The position numbers were made by a program, and so were the translations under genes. From Micrasema longulum (taxonomy: Eukaryota > Arthropoda > Insecta > Trichoptera > Brachycentridae): a stretch of 64,000 bases of DNA. Below are positions 63,470-64,000 of the stretch, piece by piece. Position 1 is the first letter of the stretch; each line of letters begins with the position of its first letter. The stretch lies in NCBI GenBank assembly GCA_022494885.1, contig JAGVSM010000501.1, positions 62,001 to 126,000 of the forward strand, written 5' to 3'. Under the pieces are notes generated by a model. That model made no database searches, was not told where the DNA came from, and saw only the letters and a list, made by a program, of their open reading frames with translations.

Positions 63470-63645
63470 AAGAAATATTTGCGTTCTTATGATTTACCCA
63501 CATATTTAATTTTGAGGGTCATTTTCAACGAGTTGTAAATAACTCACTATTAGAAAATGGAATCGAGTTGGGGCAGAGTGGGATTCAAACCACGGACTTT
63601 TGGTCCGTGAGTCCGAGACACTAGCCACAGGACCACAACCCGAAA
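63470..63645 (-). repeat. tRNA-derived SINE, family 2, minus strand
   Basis: It begins on + with the A-rich tail and gcgttcttatgatttaccca, then aactcactattagaaaatgg. It ends with the B box (gtgggattcaaaccacg) and head (ggacactagccacaggacca region). Confidence 0.9.
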
Positions 63646-63699
63646 TATATACAAATATAAAGTATATATATGTGCCAAGAATACAAAATAATAATAATA

Positions 63700-64000
63700 A
63701 TGATTATGGATAACTTATATAGCGCGATTTTCGTAATATAATACCTCAAGGGCGCTTTACAAAGTGATTATATAAAGATATAAATTTAATTTTAACTTTT
63801 TAATTTAAGAAAAATAATGTACTTTTTCATATTACTTTTCCACCACATGCTAAGAATTTATTCAAATGATTTAGAGAACAAATGGGTTTTAAGTTTTTTC
63901 TGAAACATCACTTAACTTTCACAGACTCGCACCTGTGTTGGGAGAGCATTCCATGCCATAGGACCTGCGACCGCAAATGCACGTTCGCCGAATTTAGTGC
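63700..64000 (-). repeat. LINE (L2-like) 3' end, minus strand, runs off the window
   Basis: aataataataatgattatgg, agcgcgattttcgtaatata and aaacatcacttaactttcac, then gagagcattccatgccatag. It is the same family and position as 37500-37770 and 42880-43150. The element continues past 64000. Confidence 0.85.

Overview
This is an AT-rich, repeat-dense eukaryotic window with spliced genes, many decayed retroelements and tRNA-derived SINEs. An insect is the best reading, possibly a lepidopteran. The species inference rests on gene content and repeat style only and is not proven. No CRISPR array, rRNA operon or intact canonical tRNA gene was seen.

Two protein genes can be reconstructed, both on the + strand, from exons whose GT/AG borders and codon phases all agree. 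Gene 1 (16066-25984; 5' exons not found) encodes a single-pass membrane protein with leucine-rich repeats, a cysteine-rich LRR C-terminal cap, an acidic linker, a fibronectin-III-like ectodomain and a short cytoplasmic tail. Gene 2 (39252-62949, running off the right edge) has nine exons. It reads continuously from a signal peptide through a complete farnesoic-acid-O-methyltransferase-like domain into the ligand-binding domain and first two membrane segments of a Cys-loop (nicotinic-receptor-like) channel subunit. This fusion, with a divergent Cys-loop and pore, is the most interesting thing in the window.

Almost everything else is transposable-element sequence in introns and intergenic DNA. 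It includes two tRNA-derived SINE families, C-terminal reverse-transcriptase fragments and 3' ends of several LINE families, a Penelope-like element with a GIY-YIG endonuclease ORF, and short elements whose inverted ends carry hammerhead-ribozyme-like cores. There are also a Helitron-like element, a foldback family, several MITEs, a mariner remnant, a 758-bp solo LTR with target duplication and empty-site evidence, and a 565-bp TCATCG/TCG microsatellite.

Layout: 1-16 kb, repeats with no recognised gene; 16-26 kb, gene 1 with repeat-filled introns; 26-39 kb, intergenic repeats; 39-64 kb, gene 2 with introns up to 8 kb packed with LINEs, MITEs and SINEs. The two genes are not obviously functionally linked. 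Boundaries of repeats are approximate unless a target duplication or terminal motif is stated.
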